Shown: positions 17,238-26,973, counted from the first letter of the stretch. The stretch is DNA of 64,000 nt from JAVVHE01 sp032249695 (GCA_032249695.1 JAVVHE010000004.1:1-64000), one strand, 5' to 3'. Made by a program: numbers and translations. Notes: a model not told the origin generated them from the letters alone.

Positions 17238-18718
17238 GACGGATGCGGGCCGCGCTCGCGGCAGGGTTGCTGGGCGCGATCACCGGATGCAGCTTCGAGC
17301 CCAGCTACGAGCGCCCGCACACCGCGGTGCCGCCCGCGTGGCCGAGCGGCCCGGCCTATGAAGCCGCGACCGCGGGCCTGCCCGCCGCGCGCTTTGCCGA
17401 CGTGGTGCGCGACCCCAAGCTCGTCGCGGTCGTCAATCTGGCGCTCGCCCACAACCAGAATCTCGCAGCTGCGCTTGCAAATGTTGAACTCGCACGCGGT
17501 CAGTATCGGATCACGCGAGCCGCACAGTTCCCGGCGATCAGCGCCGGCGGCCAGCTGACGCTTGCTCAAGGCGGATCGAGCGCGGCGGGCGCGATCGTCG
17601 GCGACGAATTCCGCAGTATCTATTCAGTGAACCTTGGTTTGGCTGCGTTCGAGCTGGATCTGTTTGGTCGACTGCGCAGCCAGACGCGCGCCGCAATCGC
17701 AAACTATCTCGCAACCGATCTTGGCGTCGCGAGCACGCGCCTCACACTCGTGGCCGAAGTGGCCAATGCGTTTCTGGTGCTCGCGGCCGATCGTTCGCTG
17801 CTGCGGATCGCGGAGGATACGCAGCGCGTCGCAGCGCAGTCGGTAGAACTCACGCGCGCGCGGCTTCAAGGCGGAGTAGCGCCGCGATCCGATCTGGCCC
17901 AGGCGCAGACCATCGAAGCGACGGCGCGCTCGGCGATCGCCAGCCAGACGACGCAGGTTGCCCAGGATCTGAACGCGCTGGAGTTGCTGACCGGAGTACC
18001 GATCCCGAGGGAGTTGCAGCCGACGGGCATCGAGGAAATCGATGGCGCGCTCGGCGACGCTCCGGCGGGGCTGTCGTCCGAAATCTTGCTGCGCCGTCCC
18101 GACGTGCTCGCGGCCGAATACCGGCTGCGCGGTGCCAACGCGTCGATCGGGGCCGCGCGCGCCGCCTTCTTCCCCCGCATCAGCCTTACTGCGGCGACCG
18201 GCTTCCTCAGCCCGGCGCTTGCGGGTTTGTTCAACGATAACCGCTTCACCTGGCAGGTGGCGCCGTCGGTCACCGTCCCGATCTTCCAGGGCGGCGCACT
18301 GCGCGGCAACCTTGCCGTCGCTCGCGGCAACCGCAACCTCGCACTCGCGCAGTATCAGTTCGCAATCCAAAACGCGTTTCGCGACGTGACGAACGCCCTC
18401 GCCCGGCGCGGCACGATCGAGGCGCAGCTTGCAGCCGACCGCGCCCGCGAGGCCGCGGCCTTGGATACGCTCAATCTCACCACCGCGCGCTATCGTGGCG
18501 GCATCGATCCGTTCCTGACGACACTCGACGCGCAGCGCACCTTGTTCACGGCACGCCAGGTGCTGGTAGCGACGCGCCTGACGCGCGCGGCGAACCGCAT
18601 CGAACTCTACCGCGCGATCGGCGGCGACGAGCTGACCGACCCGCTGCCGCTGAGCGGCCGTCATGCGCGCGCCGAGGCAGCGCGGATGTCGCCGCCCCGT
18701 TCCAGCCCGGCCAGCTAG
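17234..18718 (+). CDS. outer-membrane efflux lipoprotein, NodT/OprM family
   Basis: A 494-residue TolC-like channel subunit. A lipoprotein signal with ITGCS is at residues 17-21, and two tandem outer-membrane efflux domains follow. Typical motifs are FELDLFGRLRSQ, the LLRRPDVLAAEYRLR region, ARAAFFPRISLT and VPIFQGG. It completes the tripartite pump with the two genes upstream and overlaps the pump stop by ATGA. Its end overlaps the convergent cyclophilin gene by four bases (CTAG at 18715-18718). It ends with a Ser/Pro/Ala-rich tail. Confidence 0.92.
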   Translation: MRRMRAALAAGLLGAITGCSFEPSYERPHTAVPPAWPSGPAYEAATAGLPAARFADVVRDPKLVAVVNLALAHNQNLAAALANVELARGQYRITRAAQFPAISAGGQLTLAQGGSSAAGAIVGDEFRSIYSVNLGLAAFELDLFGRLRSQTRAAIANYLATDLGVASTRLTLVAEVANAFLVLAADRSLLRIAEDTQRVAAQSVELTRARLQGGVAPRSDLAQAQTIEATARSAIASQTTQVAQDLNALELLTGVPIPRELQPTGIEEIDGALGDAPAGLSSEILLRRPDVLAAEYRLRGANASIGAARAAFFPRISLTAATGFLSPALAGLFNDNRFTWQVAPSVTVPIFQGGALRGNLAVARGNRNLALAQYQFAIQNAFRDVTNALARRGTIEAQLAADRAREAAALDTLNLTTARYRGGIDPFLTTLDAQRTLFTARQVLVATRLTRAANRIELYRAIGGDELTDPLPLSGRHARAEAARMSPPRSSPAS

Positions 18719-19617
18719 AGCGCCGGGCTGCCTGCCACTGCGCGGGCTGGTGGGCGCACGTTACACAGGTCGACGAAGCCCGGCGGGTTCGCGAAATCGC
18801 GGCGGAACGCTCGAGCTCGAACCAGTGCGGCGAAGCTGGGTGTGCCCGATCGGAACACTTCGAAGCGCGGGCGTTCGGCGGGCGGCAGCTCGGAGGCGAG
18901 GCGGACCGACCCGATCTTCGTCTGCTGCTCGGGCGTTTCATAGAAGCCCAGCGCACCCGTGCCGCGCGGCAGCGACGATAGCCGCTCCATCCCGCCCACG
19001 ACGCGGCCGATCACGGTATAATTGCGATCCAGATTTCGCGGGCTGTGGCCGATCGTCGTGTACAGTTCGCTCGCATTGCCGCTGTCGAGCGAAGCGTCAC
19101 GGCCGACGCCCACCGCTCCGTAGCAATGGACCAGCCATCGGCGGCCGTCCTTTCGGGCAGCGGGAAAGCCGTTCACGAATCCGGGTTCGCCATAGCCGTC
19201 CGGGCCGGGAATCGGGTCGAACGCAGTCGCTTCGGGCAGCAGTGTCTCCAGCGGCAGCTTGGGCGTGACGCCCTCCGGCAGGGGCCGGGTGTTGCCCGGG
19301 TCGCCCCACTGCGTGACGTAGTTGTCCTGCACGCGAACGACCGCGGTCTGCCCGTCCCACCAGCGCGCAGCGATCAACTTCTTCAGGTTCTGAACGTGGC
19401 GCAGGGCCTGTGCGGCGGCCAGCTCGATCGCCACGCGCCCGCCACCAGCGAGCGTCAAGAGCACCAGATTCTCGGGCGCCACCTCGCGCCACGCCTCGGC
19501 CGGAGCGGCGGCGATCACTTCGGACGGAGTTGCCTCGCCCGGCAACGGTGGGGGCGGTGCCGGGGGCAGCGGGGCGGCTGCGGTCAGCGCCAGCGCGGCG
19601 AGACAAGCGGTCCTCAT
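18715..19617 (-). CDS. secreted cyclophilin-type peptidyl-prolyl isomerase
   Basis: About 300 residues with a Sec signal (MRTACLAALALTAAA) and a Pro-rich linker. The cyclophilin-like fold follows, with VQDNYVTQWGDPG in place of the family QGGDP element, SLDSGNASELY and YTVIGRVVGGME. It probably assists folding of periplasmic proteins. The domain is larger than the minimal cyclophilin because of insertions, and several catalytic positions of CypA are changed, so activity is uncertain. Its start overlaps the stop of the upstream FAD reductase (ATGA, 19614-19617), which indicates a two-gene unit. Confidence 0.8.
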   Translation of the reverse strand: MRTACLAALALTAAAPLPPAPPPPLPGEATPSEVIAAAPAEAWREVAPENLVLLTLAGGGRVAIELAAAQALRHVQNLKKLIAARWWDGQTAVVRVQDNYVTQWGDPGNTRPLPEGVTPKLPLETLLPEATAFDPIPGPDGYGEPGFVNGFPAARKDGRRWLVHCYGAVGVGRDASLDSGNASELYTTIGHSPRNLDRNYTVIGRVVGGMERLSSLPRGTGALGFYETPEQQTKIGSVRLASELPPAERPRFEVFRSGTPSFAALVRARAFRRDFANPPGFVDLCNVRPPARAVAGSPAL

Positions 19618-20858
19618 GCCGCCCCCCGCGCCGGGACCAGCGACTTCAGCGGCACGCCGACGTCGGCCAGCAGCGCGGGGTGGGCGGCGACGCCCGCGTG
19701 CACCAGCGCGCGGCCCGCGGCGTAGCTTTTGGTATCGTTGACACAATCGAGCGCGATCACGCGGCCCTCCCTCATGTAAACCACCGAGAACGACCGCGCC
19801 GCCGGATCACCCCGGACCACCTCGGCATCGTGCCCCGCCGATAGCCCCACGGTCTGCAGCTTCAGGTCATATTGGTCCGACCAGAACCATGGGACCGCCC
19901 GATACGGCGCATCCAGCCCGGCGATGTGCTTGGCCGCCGCGGTCGCCATGTCGTTGGCGCTCTGCACGCTTTCCAGCCGTACCCACGCCCCGCCCGCATA
20001 GGCGTTCGCGTGCAGCGCGCAGTCGCCGACCGCATAGATGCCCGCCAGCGACGTCCGGCCATAGGCGTCGACCCGAACGCCGTTGGGGCAGTCGGCCCCA
20101 GCTTCAACGAGCGGCGCGACCGCTGGCGCGATGCCGATGCCCACGATGACGATGTCCGCCGCCAGCCGCTCGCCGCCCGCAAGCCGCACCGCCACCGCGC
20201 GCCCGCCCTCACCCTCGATCGCTTCGACGGAGACGCCGCACGAAAGTCGCACTCCGTGCAGACGATGCTCGTGGAGGAAGAAGTGGGAGAGGACGGGTCC
20301 CGCGACTCGGGCCAACACACGGTCCTGCGCTTCCAATACCGTGACGTCCGCCGATAATGTAGTGAGCACGCTCGCGCTTTCAAGCCCGATGTAGCCGCCG
20401 CCGATCACCGCAGCGCGCACGCCGGGCCGCACCTCGCCGCGCAGCCTTTCGACGTCGGCGCGGCAGCGGATGGTGTGCACGCCTGCCAGATCGCCGCCCT
20501 CGCAGCCGAGCCGCCGCGCCTTGCCGCCCGCGGCCCAGATCAGCGCGCCATAGCCGATCCGCTCGCCCGCAGCGGTCGCCACCTCGCGCTGGGCGGGGTC
20601 GACGTGCACCACCGTCCGGCCGAGGAGCAGCTCAACCCCACGTTCCTGCCAGAACCCCGCCGGGCGGATCAGCAGCCGCTCGAACGGCCGCACCCCCGCC
20701 AGATAGTCCTTCGACAGCGGCGGGCGCTCGTATGGCGGATCGGCTTCATCGCCGACGATCGCGACCGTCCCGGCGAAGCCCGCCTGGCGCAGCGCGATCG
20801 CCGCCTGCGCGCCAGCATGGCCGCCGCCCGCGATCAGCACGTCATAGCGGACGCTCAT
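19614..20858 (-). CDS. FAD-dependent ferredoxin/rubredoxin reductase-type oxidoreductase
   Basis: A 414-residue flavoprotein. The FAD-binding motif is GGGHAGAQAA near the N-terminus, PPYERPPLSKDYL follows, the NAD(P)H motif is VIGGGYIGLESA in the middle, and YAVGDCA marks the second FAD-contact site. The C-terminal reductase domain contains WFWSDQYDLKLQ, which is typical of ferredoxin reductases of oxygenase systems and AIFM3-like proteins. It would pass electrons from NAD(P)H to a [2Fe-2S] ferredoxin, but no ferredoxin gene is adjacent. It is transcribed ahead of the cyclophilin gene with a four-base overlap. Confidence 0.88.
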   Translation of the reverse strand: MSVRYDVLIAGGGHAGAQAAIALRQAGFAGTVAIVGDEADPPYERPPLSKDYLAGVRPFERLLIRPAGFWQERGVELLLGRTVVHVDPAQREVATAAGERIGYGALIWAAGGKARRLGCEGGDLAGVHTIRCRADVERLRGEVRPGVRAAVIGGGYIGLESASVLTTLSADVTVLEAQDRVLARVAGPVLSHFFLHEHRLHGVRLSCGVSVEAIEGEGGRAVAVRLAGGERLAADIVIVGIGIAPAVAPLVEAGADCPNGVRVDAYGRTSLAGIYAVGDCALHANAYAGGAWVRLESVQSANDMATAAAKHIAGLDAPYRAVPWFWSDQYDLKLQTVGLSAGHDAEVVRGDPAARSFSVVYMREGRVIALDCVNDTKSYAAGRALVHAGVAAHPALLADVGVPLKSLVPARGAA

Positions 20859-20915
20859 ACGAACCCGCTTCGCACGGGGCGCGGAGCCGTGCTAGGGGCG
20901 GGCGCAGTTTTTGAG

Positions 20916-21566
20916 ATGCGTAAACCTTTGATCCTGTGCGTAATGGCGCTGCCCGGCGCCTGCACCATGGTGCATCCGCCCGTGCCGGTCGCGGGCGTGC
21001 GCGTCGTCCAGCCCGCGTCGCTGCCCGATCCCGATCCCTATCAGTCCGGCAAGCTGCTGCTCGCCGCGAACCGCCCCGCCGATGCGCTCGGCGCATTCCG
21101 CAAGGCGCTGGCTCGCCAACCGCAGTCTCGCGAGGCGCTGAACGGCATGGCCGCCGCCTATGATGCGCTCGGCCGCCCCGACATCGCGCGCGGTCTGTAC
21201 GAGGCGGCGCTGGCAGCTGCGCCGGGCGATCCGGTGACGCTCCACAATCTCGGTCTCTCGCGGCTGTCCGCAGGCGATCTGCCGGGTGCCGAGCGCGCGC
21301 TGCGCGCCGCCGCTGCGACGGGACCGACCGCGGTGCGCCAGAGCGCGCTCGCCCTCCTCGCGCGGCTTGCCGAGGCGCGGGCCGCGCAGCCCGAGCCGGT
21401 GCTGGCCGCCGTCGAGCCGGAGCACACTGCGCTTGCGCGGCTTGAGCGCGTGAGCGCGGGCGAGATACGGCTGACGATCGCGCCCGGCGCACCCGGAGGC
21501 CGCGCACCGAGCGTCGACAGCACGCATGTGCGCCTCGCCGCTGCGCTCCAACCCGCGCGGCCTTGA
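20916..21566 (+). CDS. TPR-repeat lipoprotein-like protein
   Basis: A 216-residue exported protein. The hydrophobic start ends in LPGACT, a possible but imperfect lipobox. Tetratricopeptide repeats run over about residues 50-160 (YQSGKLLLAANRPADALGAF, ALNGMAAAYDALGRPDIARG, VTLHNLGLSRLSAGDLPGAE). The pattern fits Flp/Tad-type TadD-like or general TPR scaffolds. It starts 57 bases from the divergent reductase gene, and pyrD follows 49 bases later. No partner can be named from context. Confidence 0.75.
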   Translation: MRKPLILCVMALPGACTMVHPPVPVAGVRVVQPASLPDPDPYQSGKLLLAANRPADALGAFRKALARQPQSREALNGMAAAYDALGRPDIARGLYEAALAAAPGDPVTLHNLGLSRLSAGDLPGAERALRAAAATGPTAVRQSALALLARLAEARAAQPEPVLAAVEPEHTALARLERVSAGEIRLTIAPGAPGGRAPSVDSTHVRLAAALQPARP

Positions 21567-21568
21567 AC

Positions 21569-21585
21569 GCGGGCGCATTGCCCGC
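21569..21585 (+). terminator. hairpin between the TPR gene and pyrD
   Basis: GCGGGC, loop GCATT, GCCCGC: a perfect six-pair stem starting three bases after the TPR stop. There is no T-tract, so termination is only possible, not shown. Confidence 0.35.
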
Positions 21586-21615
21586 GGCCGCCGCGCCGCC
21601 TAGCGCTGGCGCCCG

Positions 21616-22641
21616 ATGCTGTACGATGCGCTGCGCCCGCTGCTGTTCGCGCTGGAACCCGAGCGTGCGCACCGGCTGACGATCGCCGCGCTGAAGTCCG
21701 CGCCGCGCCGCACGCCCGCCCCCGATCCGCCCGGCCTCGCCACCATGCTCGCCGGGCTGAAGCTGCCCAACCCGATCGGGCTGGCGGCGGGCTTCGACAA
21801 GGACGCCGAAGTGCCCGCAGCGCTGCTGGGGCTTGGCTTCGGCTTCGTCGAGGTCGGCACGCTCACCCCCCGGCCGCAGACCGGCAACCCGCGACCGCGC
21901 ATGGCGCGGCTGGTGGAGGACCGCGCGGTCGTCAACCGGCTTGGGTTCAACAATGGCGGGCAGGAGGCGGCGCTCGCGCGGCTGGCGGGCGCTCGCACCG
22001 GCGTGGTCGGGGTCAATATCGGCGCCAACAAGGACGCCGCCGACCGGTTGGCCGACTATGCCGACGGCGCGCGGCGGATGGCTCCGGTGGCCGATTACCT
22101 GACCATCAACATCAGCTCGCCAAACACCCCCGGCCTGCGCGCGCTGCAGACCGCCGACACGCTGGCGGAGTTGCTGGCGCGCGTCCTGGCCATGCGGCCG
22201 GGCGTGCCCGTGTTCGTGAAGATCGCGCCCGATCTCAGCGATGCGGAGCTGGACGCCGTCGCCGACATTGCGCTGGCAAGCGGCGCCGACGGGCTGATCG
22301 CCACCAATACCACCGTCGCGCGGCCGCCCTCGCTGCGCAGCGCGCAGGCGGGGTTCGAGGGCGGACTTTCGGGTGCGCCACTGTTCGATCGCTCGACCGA
22401 GGTACTGCGCCGTCTTCGCCGCCGCACCGCGGGCCGCATCGCGCTGATCGGCGTCGGCGGCGTGTCGTCGGGCTCGCAGGCTTATGCCAAGGTCCGCGCC
22501 GGGGCCGACGCGGTGCAGCTCTACACCGGCCTGGTCTATGGCGGGCCGGGGCTGGTCGATCGGATCAAGCGCGAGCTTGCCGCCTTCCTGCAGCGCGACG
22601 GCTTTGTGCGCGTCGGCGACGCGGTGGGCGCCGATGCGTGA
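21616..22641 (+). CDS. pyrD: dihydroorotate dehydrogenase (quinone), class 2
   Basis: A 341-residue FMN enzyme that oxidises dihydroorotate to orotate in pyrimidine synthesis and passes electrons to quinone. The N-terminal helical part ([17 protein letters not shown]) is the membrane-contact segment of class 2 enzymes. FMN/substrate motifs: [17 protein letters not shown]-type [20 protein letters not shown], the KIAPDLSD region, ATNTT and GVGGVSSG. The catalytic Ser is in the NISSPNT loop. Its stop lies within the upstream ATG option of the next gene. Confidence 0.95.
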   Translation: MLYDALRPLLFALEPERAHRLTIAALKSAPRRTPAPDPPGLATMLAGLKLPNPIGLAAGFDKDAEVPAALLGLGFGFVEVGTLTPRPQTGNPRPRMARLVEDRAVVNRLGFNNGGQEAALARLAGARTGVVGVNIGANKDAADRLADYADGARRMAPVADYLTINISSPNTPGLRALQTADTLAELLARVLAMRPGVPVFVKIAPDLSDAELDAVADIALASGADGLIATNTTVARPPSLRSAQAGFEGGLSGAPLFDRSTEVLRRLRRRTAGRIALIGVGGVSSGSQAYAKVRAGADAVQLYTGLVYGGPGLVDRIKRELAAFLQRDGFVRVGDAVGADA

Positions 22642-22675
22642 CAATTCGGTTTCGGCGGCGTTAAGCGCGTTGGCG

Positions 22676-24427
22676 ATGCGTGTCCCCCTCCTAGCGCTGA
22701 CGGCCGCAGCGCTCGCCGCACCCGCCGCCGCGCAGACTGCGCGCGCCGCGGTCGACCAGCCCACCGCCAGCCTGTTCGAAAACCAGTCGCGGCGCGCGCC
22801 GGCTGCCACCGCCGCGAGCGGGCGCGCGTTGGTCAGCGCAGCCGATCCGCGCGCGGCCCAGGCGGGCGCGGAGATGCTACGCATGGGCGGCAGCGCCACC
22901 GACGCCGCGCTCGCGGCCGCCATCGCGCTGACCGTCGTCGAGCCGCAATCGAGCGGGCTGGGCGGCGGAGCGTTCTTCGTCGCGCGCGATGCGAAGGGCG
23001 CGTGGACCACGATCGACGGCCGCGAGACCGCACCGGCAGCGGCCGGCCCGAACTGGTTCATCGGATCGGACGGCAAGCCGCTCGGCCGCCGCGCCGCGGT
23101 GGAAAGCGGCAGATCGGTCGGCGTCCCCGGCTTGATCGCGCTGTCTGCCAAGGCGCACGCGCAGGGTGGCAGGCTGCCGTGGCGCGCGCTGTTCCAGCCC
23201 GCGATCCGGCTAGCGCGCGACGGCTGGACGCTGACGCCGCGCTTCGTGCGCACGGTGGGCTTCTCGACGCAGCTGGTCGCCAACTCCCCCGCCGGGCGGC
23301 GCTTCCTCGACGCCGAAGGCAAGCCGCTCCAGGTCGGTGCGCGCGTGACCGCGCCCGAGCTCGCCGCCACCTTCGAAGCCATCGCCAAGGCCGGGCCGGA
23401 TGCATTCTACCGCGGGCCGATCGCAGCCGAGATTGCGCGCACGGTCAGCCAGGACCCGCGCGGGGGAGCGCCGATGACCATCGCCGACCTCGCCGCCTAT
23501 CGCGCGGTGCAGCGCCAGCCGGTGTGCGGGCGCTATCGCGGCTGGCAGCTGTGCGGCGCGCCGCCGCCCGACAGCGGGCCGGTGGCGGTGCTGCAGGTGC
23601 TCGGCGCGCTCGAGCGCTTCGATCTGAAGCGCCTGGGGCCGGACAATGCCGCCAGCTGGCATCTGATCGCCGAGGCCGAGCGCATGGCCTACGCCGACCG
23701 CGACGCGTGGGTGGGTGATCCCGGCTTCACGCCCGTGCCGACCGACGGGCTGACCGACCCGGCCTATCTCGCCGAGCGCTCGGCGCTGATCCGCGAGGAC
23801 CGCGCGCAACCGCGGGTGGTTGCAGGCACGCCACCCGGCGCTCCCGCCGCGCCGCAGGCCACCGCCGTGCTGGAGAACGGGACCAGCGCCATCGTCGCCG
23901 CCGACCCAGCCGGGGCTGTCGTGTCGCTCACGTCGACGGTTGAAAGCATCTTCGGATCGGGCCTGTCGGCGGGTGGCTTCGTGCTCAACAACCAATTGAC
24001 GGACTTCGATTTTCAGCCCGTGCGCGACGGCCGCCCCGCTGCCAACCGCGTCGACGGCGGCAAGCGCCCGCGCTCCTCGATGGCGCCGATCATTGCGATT
24101 GCACCGGATGGCCGCGTGATCGCGGTCGGCGCAGCGGGCGGATCGACGATCATCGCGCAGGTTGCCAAGACGCTGATCGCGCTGATTGATTGGGGCATGA
24201 GTCCCGAGGCCGCGATCGCCGAACCCGTCATCTACGCGACTCCCGAGCGGACCGCGATCGAGCGCGGCAGCAAGCTGGAGCGGATGGCCGCGACCTTGAA
24301 GGCGCTGGGCCACAATGTGGTGGTGAGCGACCTGCCGACGAAGACGCAGGCACTGTTGCGCTCGGGCAGCGTGGTGCGTGGCGGGGCGGATTACCGGACC
24401 GAGGGACAGGCTGTGGCGGTCCGGTGA
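22676..24427 (+). CDS. ggt: gamma-glutamyltransferase
   Basis: A periplasmic Ntn-hydrolase precursor of about 583 residues that cleaves glutathione and other gamma-glutamyl compounds. The signal peptide is MRVPLLALTAAALAAPAAAQ. The large-subunit motifs are GGSATDAALAAAIALTVVEP and SSGLGGGAFF. The small subunit should begin at the catalytic Thr in ENGTSAIVAAD, where autoprocessing occurs. The small-subunit features are SLTSTVESIFGSG and RPRSSMAPII. I prefer the ATG at 22676 because it starts the signal peptide; ATG 22634 overlaps pyrD. Its stop overlaps the GTG of the acyl-CoA synthetase gene. Confidence 0.92.
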   Translation: MRVPLLALTAAALAAPAAAQTARAAVDQPTASLFENQSRRAPAATAASGRALVSAADPRAAQAGAEMLRMGGSATDAALAAAIALTVVEPQSSGLGGGAFFVARDAKGAWTTIDGRETAPAAAGPNWFIGSDGKPLGRRAAVESGRSVGVPGLIALSAKAHAQGGRLPWRALFQPAIRLARDGWTLTPRFVRTVGFSTQLVANSPAGRRFLDAEGKPLQVGARVTAPELAATFEAIAKAGPDAFYRGPIAAEIARTVSQDPRGGAPMTIADLAAYRAVQRQPVCGRYRGWQLCGAPPPDSGPVAVLQVLGALERFDLKRLGPDNAASWHLIAEAERMAYADRDAWVGDPGFTPVPTDGLTDPAYLAERSALIREDRAQPRVVAGTPPGAPAAPQATAVLENGTSAIVAADPAGAVVSLTSTVESIFGSGLSAGGFVLNNQLTDFDFQPVRDGRPAANRVDGGKRPRSSMAPIIAIAPDGRVIAVGAAGGSTIIAQVAKTLIALIDWGMSPEAAIAEPVIYATPERTAIERGSKLERMAATLKALGHNVVVSDLPTKTQALLRSGSVVRGGADYRTEGQAVAVR

Positions 24428-26220
24428 GGCACACCCCGCTCTGGCCCAGCCTGCCGACGATGTTTTTCGACCAGGCGGAGAAGCACGGCGCCGAGCCGTT
24501 CCTGTGGCACAAGACGAGCGGCGGCTGGGTCTCGCGCTCCTATGCCGAGGCTGCCATCGAGGTGGCGAGGCTGGCGGCGGCGCTGCGCGCGCTGGGGCTG
24601 CGGCCAGGCGACCGAGTCGCGCTCGTCAGCGAGAACCGACCCGAATGGGCGATCGCCGACTTGGGCATCATGGCCGCCGGGCTGGTGAGCGTGCCGACCT
24701 ACATTACCAACACTGAGCGCGATCATCTTCACATCCTCGAAAATTCCGGCGCGCGCGCAGTCATCGTCTCCAGCGCCACACTGGCGCAGACGGTGATTGC
24801 GGCGGCGTTGCGATCGGACTGCTGTGAGCATGTTGTGACGATCGAGCGCGTGCGCGCGGCGCAGTCATCGAACGTGTCGGTTCACCACTGGGAGACGCTC
24901 GCCGCCGCGCAGACCATCAGCATGGCCGAGGTACGCGGCTGGACGGCAGCCGCGCGACGCGAGGACCTTGCGTGCATCGTCTATACCAGCGGCACCGGCG
25001 GCGCGCCCCGTGGCGTGCGCTTTCACCACGGCATGATCCTCCACAATGTCGAGGGGGCGGCTGCGATCATCTTCGAAGACTTCCCGCGCAATCGAGACAC
25101 ATTTCTGTCCTTCCTACCGCTCAGCCACAGTTACGAGCATTCGGCCGGCCTGTATCTCCCGATCGGGATCGGTGGAGAGATTTACTATGCCGAGGGGATC
25201 GACAAGCTTGCCGCCAATATCGAAGAGACGCGGCCGACGATCATGGTCGTGGTGCCGCGGCTGTTCGAGGTGCTGCGCCAGCGCATGATCCGCGCGATCG
25301 AAAAAAAGGGCGGTATCGCGCCCAGGCTGCTGGCACGCGCCGAAGCGATCGAGGCGCGCCGCGCCGCCAACCGGGGACTGCGCGTGCAGGACCGGATCGC
25401 GGGGCTGGTGATCGACCGGACCTTGCGGAAAACCGCGCGCGGGCGCTTCGGCGGGCGGCTGAAGGCGATGGTTTCCGGCGGCGCGCCGCTCAATCCCGAG
25501 GTGGGGCGCTTCTTTGCGGCGCTGGGGCTGACGCTGCTCCAGGGCTATGGCCAGACCGAGAGCGGCCCGATCATGAGCTGCAACCGCCCGCGCGCGCGGA
25601 TCAAGATGCACACCGTCGGCCCGCCGCTGAAAGACACCGAAGTCAGGATCGCAGACGACGGCGAAATCCTGTGCCGCGGCGAGCTGGTGACGCATGGCTA
25701 CTGGAATAATCCAGCCGAAACCGCGCAGGCGCTGAAGAACGGTTGGCTACATACCGGCGATATCGGGCACATTGATCCGGACGGCCACATCGTCATCACT
25801 GACCGCAAGAAGGATATTATTGTCAACGATAAGGGCGACAACATCGCTCCTCAGCGCGTGCAGGGCATGCTGACCTTGCAGCCGGAGATCGCGCAGGCGA
25901 TGGTGGATGGCGACAAGCGGCCCTATCTTGTCGGTCTGATCGTGCCCGACGCCGAGTGGATGGGCGCATGGGCGCGCGAACGGGGAAAGCCCAACGATCT
26001 CAGCGTGCTGAAGGCCGACCCGGAGTTCGGCCGCGCGCTGCAGGCCGCCGTAGACCGCGTGAACCGCGACCTGTCGGTCATCGAGAAGGTCCGCCGGATT
26101 GTCGTTGCCGATGAACCCTTTACGGTCGAAAACGAGCAGATGACGCCGAGCCTGAAGGTCCGGCGCCATGTGCTGCGTCGAGTCTACGGACCGCGTCTCG
26201 CTGCGCTCTACGCTGGCTGA
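24424..26220 (+). CDS. AMP-dependent long-chain acyl-CoA synthetase (FadD15-like)
   Basis: A 598-residue adenylate-forming enzyme that activates fatty acids to acyl-CoA. Motifs: YTSGTGGAPRGV (P-loop, with Gly where many have Thr/Ser), LPLSHSYEH, GYGQTESGP, the HTGDIG hinge region, and DRKKDIIVNDKGDNIAP. The C-terminal Lys is in the SLKVRR region. The start is a GTG at 24424 that overlaps the ggt stop (GTGA), so translation is probably coupled. The protein resembles bacterial relatives of eukaryotic long-chain synthetases more than E. coli FadD. Chain-length preference cannot be read from sequence. Confidence 0.88.
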   Translation: MRHTPLWPSLPTMFFDQAEKHGAEPFLWHKTSGGWVSRSYAEAAIEVARLAAALRALGLRPGDRVALVSENRPEWAIADLGIMAAGLVSVPTYITNTERDHLHILENSGARAVIVSSATLAQTVIAAALRSDCCEHVVTIERVRAAQSSNVSVHHWETLAAAQTISMAEVRGWTAAARREDLACIVYTSGTGGAPRGVRFHHGMILHNVEGAAAIIFEDFPRNRDTFLSFLPLSHSYEHSAGLYLPIGIGGEIYYAEGIDKLAANIEETRPTIMVVVPRLFEVLRQRMIRAIEKKGGIAPRLLARAEAIEARRAANRGLRVQDRIAGLVIDRTLRKTARGRFGGRLKAMVSGGAPLNPEVGRFFAALGLTLLQGYGQTESGPIMSCNRPRARIKMHTVGPPLKDTEVRIADDGEILCRGELVTHGYWNNPAETAQALKNGWLHTGDIGHIDPDGHIVITDRKKDIIVNDKGDNIAPQRVQGMLTLQPEIAQAMVDGDKRPYLVGLIVPDAEWMGAWARERGKPNDLSVLKADPEFGRALQAAVDRVNRDLSVIEKVRRIVVADEPFTVENEQMTPSLKVRRHVLRRVYGPRLAALYAG

Positions 26221-26237
26221 GCCGCGCGCCGCCGGCC

Positions 26238-26669
26238 CTAATAACCCGTGGTCGCCGTGCCGCTGCCGCCCTTTGCCGGGCGCGCGACCTGGACGGGCTG
26301 GAAGTCGCCCAGGATGCAGGCACCGCGGAAGACATTCTCCGGGATTGTGACGATCTGAAGCGCGTCGCCCGAGCAGACCGACGGACTTGGCGACGAGAAG
26401 GTGATCGTATCGAAATTATTGCGATACGGGCAGCCACCCTTGACCTTGCTTACATAGCCCGAACTGAAGCCGGTACGGAACAGCAGCGTCTCTGCATCGA
26501 GCGCAACGATGCGGCTGGTCTGCCGCCGCGACAGACACGCTTGCGGTTTGCCTCCCGTGGGCTGGACGGTTGGCACCGGCTGGGTGGCAGCGAACGCAGG
26601 CGCCGCCAGCGCAGCGCCGCCCATCAGGGCCGCGGCGGCGAGCGGACGAGCTAGCTTCAGATTGCGCAT
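26238..26669 (-). CDS. secreted hypothetical protein (DUF6491-like)
   Basis: A 143-residue protein with a clear Sec signal (LARPLAAAALMGGAALAAPAFA) and a mature part with four Cys. The pattern CLSRRQTSRIVALDAETLLFR, then a Cys-rich later half, resembles small periplasmic proteins grouped as DUF6491. That assignment is from memory and uncertain. I start at ATG 26669; ATG 26702 would add 11 residues before the signal peptide. It is convergent with the acyl-CoA synthetase gene. Confidence 0.6.
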   Translation of the reverse strand: MRNLKLARPLAAAALMGGAALAAPAFAATQPVPTVQPTGGKPQACLSRRQTSRIVALDAETLLFRTGFSSGYVSKVKGGCPYRNNFDTITFSSPSPSVCSGDALQIVTIPENVFRGACILGDFQPVQVARPAKGGSGTATTGY

Positions 26670-26738
26670 TGGCCTTCTCCGGTCGTTTCCCGCACTGAAC
26701 ACCGCGCGCTCTGAACGGTTGCTGATCGCGGTTGCGGG

Positions 26739-26973
26739 TCAGCCGCCGACGACCTCCACAGACCAGCCGTCATAGGTCACGCCCGCATCCCCGGCGGGGT
26801 CCAGCGGTTCCGCGCGGACTGCGCAGCCGCAACAGCCCGCGGCCGGAGGTCTCCGCACTGCCACTCGCTCCGGCCACGCACGAGCGCATCACGGCCGGAC
26901 GGCCGTCCCCGCCGACCGTCCAGAACACGTGCCGGCCGTCCGTATCCGGCGTCGGGGAGTCGGGCTCGGTCAT
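26739..26973 (-). pseudogene. small gene coupled to gloB, possible frame switch
   Basis: An ATG at 26973 overlaps the gloB stop (ATGA), which argues for a real gene downstream of gloB. The first frame is open to a TGA at 26770, giving 67 residues. After about codon 39 a second frame gives a more natural ending, with CCGCAVRAEPLDPAGDAG and DGWSVEVV, to a TGA at 26739. The two-frame reading needs one base less than is present (the 235-base span leaves a remainder of one). If repaired, it would be a protein of about 77 residues with a CCGC motif, possibly metal-binding. Function unknown. Confidence 0.45.

Noticed and set aside
20842..23388. 848-codon minus-strand frame opposite pyrD and ggt
   Set aside because: No domain pattern, very Ala/Arg/Ser-rich; both sense genes are unmistakable.
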